This document shows, piece by piece, positions 7,701 to 8,797 of a stretch of 8,797 bases of DNA. The notes below the pieces were generated by a model. That model saw only the letters and a program-made list of their open reading frames with translations. It searched no databases and was not told the origin of the DNA. The number at the start of each line of letters is the position of its first letter. Position 1 is the stretch's first letter. Source of the stretch: Verrucomicrobiota bacterium. Lineage in GTDB: Bacteria; Verrucomicrobiota; Verrucomicrobiia; Verrucomicrobiales; Verrucomicrobiaceae. The translations under genes and the position numbers were made by a program. The DNA lies in contig JAEYUU010000156.1 of the NCBI GenBank assembly GCA_023429545.1, positions 1 to 8,797 on the forward strand, in the 5' to 3' direction.

Positions 7701-8465
7701 CGCGCCTTCCGTCTGCAGGCAGATTTTGCCGGAGCTCGGCTTGCAATCGAAGGCTTCATTCACCAGCACTCCATTTACGAAGTACTGGAGCGTATCGCCT
7801 TTCGCGATGACCTCCATGCGGGTCCACTCCTTCACGCGTGACTCCACGTCATCGCGGCCACGGAAGCCGGCCACGTCCTTCCAGTCCACATCGCGTTTCT
7901 CCCAGTTGATTCGGCCCTTCGTCACGGTCTGTCGGGGTTCGCCCTTCTTCCAGATCTTCTCCTTGTCGCGATCCAGCGCGTACTCCGAAGACAGGCTGGT
8001 GGTCAGTTCGGTGCCGTCTGTCAGCTTTGGGGAGAGCACGAGGATGTCTCCTACGCCGCCCTCGATGATCTGCGCCTCGATGCTGGCCATCCACGTGCCG
8101 CCATAGGCGCCATCGGGTCCGTGGCTGTGAATGAGCAGGCCGTTGTCGCGTGCCTTGCCCTCGCGCGAGCCCATGGTCGGCCCGGGGAACATGAAGTCGA
8201 TGACGAGGTGGTAGTCCTTGTAGTCCTCATTCGTGCGGACGTAGCCGAAGCCGTTGCCGCTGATCTTGAGCTGCCCCTTGTCGTCGACCGTGAAAATTTT
8301 CTCAGGCGGATCGTGAAGGGTTGGCTTGGGGTCAATGTTGTAACTGACTTTCCCGGCCTTGATGGCCTGGATGAGGTCGATTTTCTGCCTCACCACCTCC
8401 GCAGCCGGAAGGGTGGCCGCGGCGGTGAATGATGCCAGAAGGGTGATGAAGGTGCGGAATGACAT
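4713..8465 (-). CDS. PVC-type multidomain protein: DUF1080 + membrane-bound dehydrogenase-like propeller + helical repeats + c-type haem domain
   Basis: This 1250-residue exported protein starts at the ATG at 8465. An in-frame ATG at 8483 lies only 6 codons upstream but has no properly spaced ribosome site, while AAGG lies 6 bases before 8465. Residues 1-22 are a signal peptide (cut after LPAA). About 24-272 resembles DUF1080/3-keto-disaccharide hydrolase, with ARDNGLLIH (105-113), SIEAQIIEGG (128-137) and a closing RFELYPL. About 303-676 resembles the PVC 'putative membrane-bound dehydrogenase' propeller, with two acidic loops DDDGDGRYD (362-370) and DTNGDGVAD (405-413) that look Ca-binding, HTTADAHAG (548-556) and GPDGALYVCDMYRR (628-641). 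About 689-1105 is helical, HEAT-like. The C-terminal haem module (about 1112-1250) has CITCH (1131-1135) and a likely Met axial ligand in SLMP (Met1227). It likely oxidises a sugar or alcohol in the periplasm and passes electrons to its haem. The substrate is unknown. All modules appear complete. Confidence 0.95.
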   Translation of the reverse strand: MSFRTFITLLASFTAAATLPAAEVVRQKIDLIQAIKAGKVSYNIDPKPTLHDPPEKIFTVDDKGQLKISGNGFGYVRTNEDYKDYHLVIDFMFPGPTMGSREGKARDNGLLIHSHGPDGAYGGTWMASIEAQIIEGGVGDILVLSPKLTDGTELTTSLSSEYALDRDKEKIWKKGEPRQTVTKGRINWEKRDVDWKDVAGFRGRDDVESRVKEWTRMEVIAKGDTLQYFVNGVLVNEAFDCKPSSGKICLQTEGAEMVVKRFELYPLGEFKEKWDPVQASGGSDIDVKASRETSWTPEQSQKSIELDGPYEIQLVAAEPLVRDPVELTWDAQGRCFVADMIDYPLGAGPGKPPLSRIQQLVDDDGDGRYDRAITFADKVDHVQGLLPFRDGLIATTRTQILFIRDTNGDGVADERKPLVEGFNPNHSQLQVSAPRWGLDNCIYFNNGLDTKEIYPAGTPDEKQNFTRSNLRYDPATGKMTPTTGFGQFGGCFDDWGHHFFCSNRSPVMFAVMPHEAVLRNPNAGITQGWEDIAPSGADTKVYPLQLTHTTADAHAGTNTAACGLGVYRGDLMPELKGNIFVPDPTGQLVTRYIVEPNGASLKATRVGDHKEFFGSRDEWCRPVNITTGPDGALYVCDMYRRYIDHARFFPESFVKTHDIRQGENEGRIWRVVPKGKKARKIEAAPKKVEELVAWLGHANAWQRETAQRLLVDKSPSELRNLLTALEAQIKSMGTEGEGPLLTRVHAANLVYGLVQRHGYAKLAPVSPVSQAVFPHKEADFESLSSFLIRAGEADDHAASGRAALLALCRNPAESPEKVIEVLSGVASQYEETSHGKVTFSLDDIWLQRAALSTSKGNEGAVLQGLMSKAHIRRDYKPARADFIRALVSCSAANGSAEDFAKALSVLNQESGKLTWWKPALLQGLAEGLPKSGGKLGVKTLVQFTTSPPEQYKAAAAEITTLLGLVDKIMVDGKAPAEQRLACIPLLAQRPWDKAEPVMRTLLDDGQPLEISTAAFALLKKFGAEKTAPLLYELLPKLGPTQRLEAVKMLTGNGKTVKDFFERIDRGELPKAFVDAETRWRYLRPNNPMFELASKIFGSPSGDRAAVITAYHDATKVKGDAAKGQQVFATICITCHKVRGQGVDVGPDITDVRIKEKEALLSDILDPNRMVEARWMAYQIDTKDGRMIAGLIAGETSTEVTVRMAAGLTEVIPRSNIAKMKCLDASLMPVGLEGGITKEQMADLLAYLKGE

Positions 8466-8601
8466 GCGAAACCTTACGACCATCTTCCATTGTTTTTGCC
8501 TCTTTGTCAGGTCTCTGGCACAGAAGCGTGCAAACTACGCACTTTCCGCGCAGTTGAACTTGTGCCATGCTTTTCCATACATCCAGAGCTTCCCGTTTCC
8601 C
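8466..8601. promoter_or_regulatory. Divergent intergenic promoter region
   Basis: These 136 bases separate the cytochrome gene (minus) from the small exported protein gene (plus), so both promoters should lie here or within the flanking genes. For the plus-strand gene, TTGAAC (8554-8559) with CATACA (8576-8581) at 16-base spacing is a weak candidate that would give a leader of roughly 15 bases. For the minus-strand gene, CTGACA with a poor -10 (GAAGAT) 17 bases on is weaker still. No clear operator repeat was seen. The assignments are tentative, although the presence of promoters here is likely from the gene layout. Confidence 0.4.
8472..8476 (-). promoter_or_regulatory. Ribosome binding site deciding the start of the multidomain cytochrome gene
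   Basis: TAAGG on the minus strand, with its last G 6 bases before the ATG at 8465, is the clearest Shine-Dalgarno-like site in the window. The alternative ATG at 8483 has GGAAG directly abutting it with no spacing, so the 8465 start is preferred. That start also begins the signal peptide directly. Confidence 0.55.
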
Positions 8602-8797
8602 ATGAAATCCGTCCTTGCCGCCACGCTGCTCCTTCTCGCCGCCACTGCCACGCTCTCCGCGCAGAACCAGCCCGTGCCACAACCCCAGCCCCAACCCAAC
8701 AATCCCAATGAGGTGGACAGCAATCCACGCTTCTGGCAGGCGAACTTCGACAATGGCGGACACTACCTGGTGCGGCTGGATCGCATCACCTTTGCGT
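8602..8797 (+). CDS. Small exported protein of unknown function, start only (cut off by right edge)
   Basis: The frame is open from the ATG at 8602 to the right edge (65 residues, no stop). Residues 1-20 (MKSVLAATLLLLAATATLSA) are a typical signal peptide with a likely cut after LSA, before QN. A Pro/Gln/Asn-rich segment follows (PVPQPQPQPNNPN, residues 24-36), probably a flexible linker. Next comes the start of a folded part, with FWQANFDNGGHYLVRLDRI (residues 44-62). I do not recognise the family from this much. It is transcribed away from the cytochrome gene and shares the 136-base upstream region with it. No strong Shine-Dalgarno sequence precedes the ATG. The call rests on the signal peptide and the unbroken frame in codons like those of its neighbours; the length and function are unknown. 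Confidence 0.78.
   Translation, partial: MKSVLAATLLLLAATATLSAQNQPVPQPQPQPNNPNEVDSNPRFWQANFDNGGHYLVRLDRITFA

Noticed and set aside
8332..8763. Minus-strand open frame of 143 codons spanning the divergent gap
   Set aside because: It overlaps both the well-supported start of the cytochrome gene and the signal peptide of the plus-strand gene, and has no sensible protein features.

Overview
The window looks like chromosomal DNA of a member of the Planctomycetota-Verrucomicrobiota-Chlamydiota (PVC) group, most likely a Verrucomicrobiota. The decisive evidence is the large protein at 4713-8465. It joins a DUF1080 (3-keto-disaccharide hydrolase-like) module, a 'putative membrane-bound dehydrogenase' beta-propeller, an alpha-helical repeat region and a C-terminal c-type haem-binding module. 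This architecture is largely confined to PVC bacteria. The GC-rich coding sequence, the many secreted proteins and the scarcity of Shine-Dalgarno sequences fit this placement. Genus and species cannot be read from the window.

Layout from left to right: (1) 1-700, minus strand, a secreted SGNH/GDSL-type esterase cut off by the left edge just inside its last catalytic block; (2) 701-849, a gap with two small hairpins; (3) 850-4428, minus strand, a 1192-residue exported protein of unknown function with a helical first half and a beta-rich second half; (4) 4429-4712, a gap with a plausible promoter for gene 3 and a striking pair of overlapping, concentric palindromes; (5) 4713-8465, minus strand, the 1250-residue multidomain cytochrome; (6) 8466-8601, a divergent promoter region; (7) 8602 to the right edge, plus strand, the start of a small exported protein with a Pro/Gln-rich segment. 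No tRNA, rRNA, CRISPR array, transposase or phage gene was seen.

All four products carry N-terminal export signals, so the region encodes cell-envelope or periplasmic functions. The multidomain cytochrome and the esterase would fit periplasmic breakdown of (acylated) carbohydrate: the esterase removing acyl groups, the dehydrogenase oxidising a sugar and passing electrons to its own haem, and the DUF1080 module cleaving an oxidised glycoside. This functional chain is inference. The three minus-strand genes have gaps of 149 and 284 bases, so they are not a tight operon. Nothing here is clearly a previously undescribed system. The best candidates for a second look are the all-in-one oxidise-and-cleave enzyme and the palindromic element behind it.
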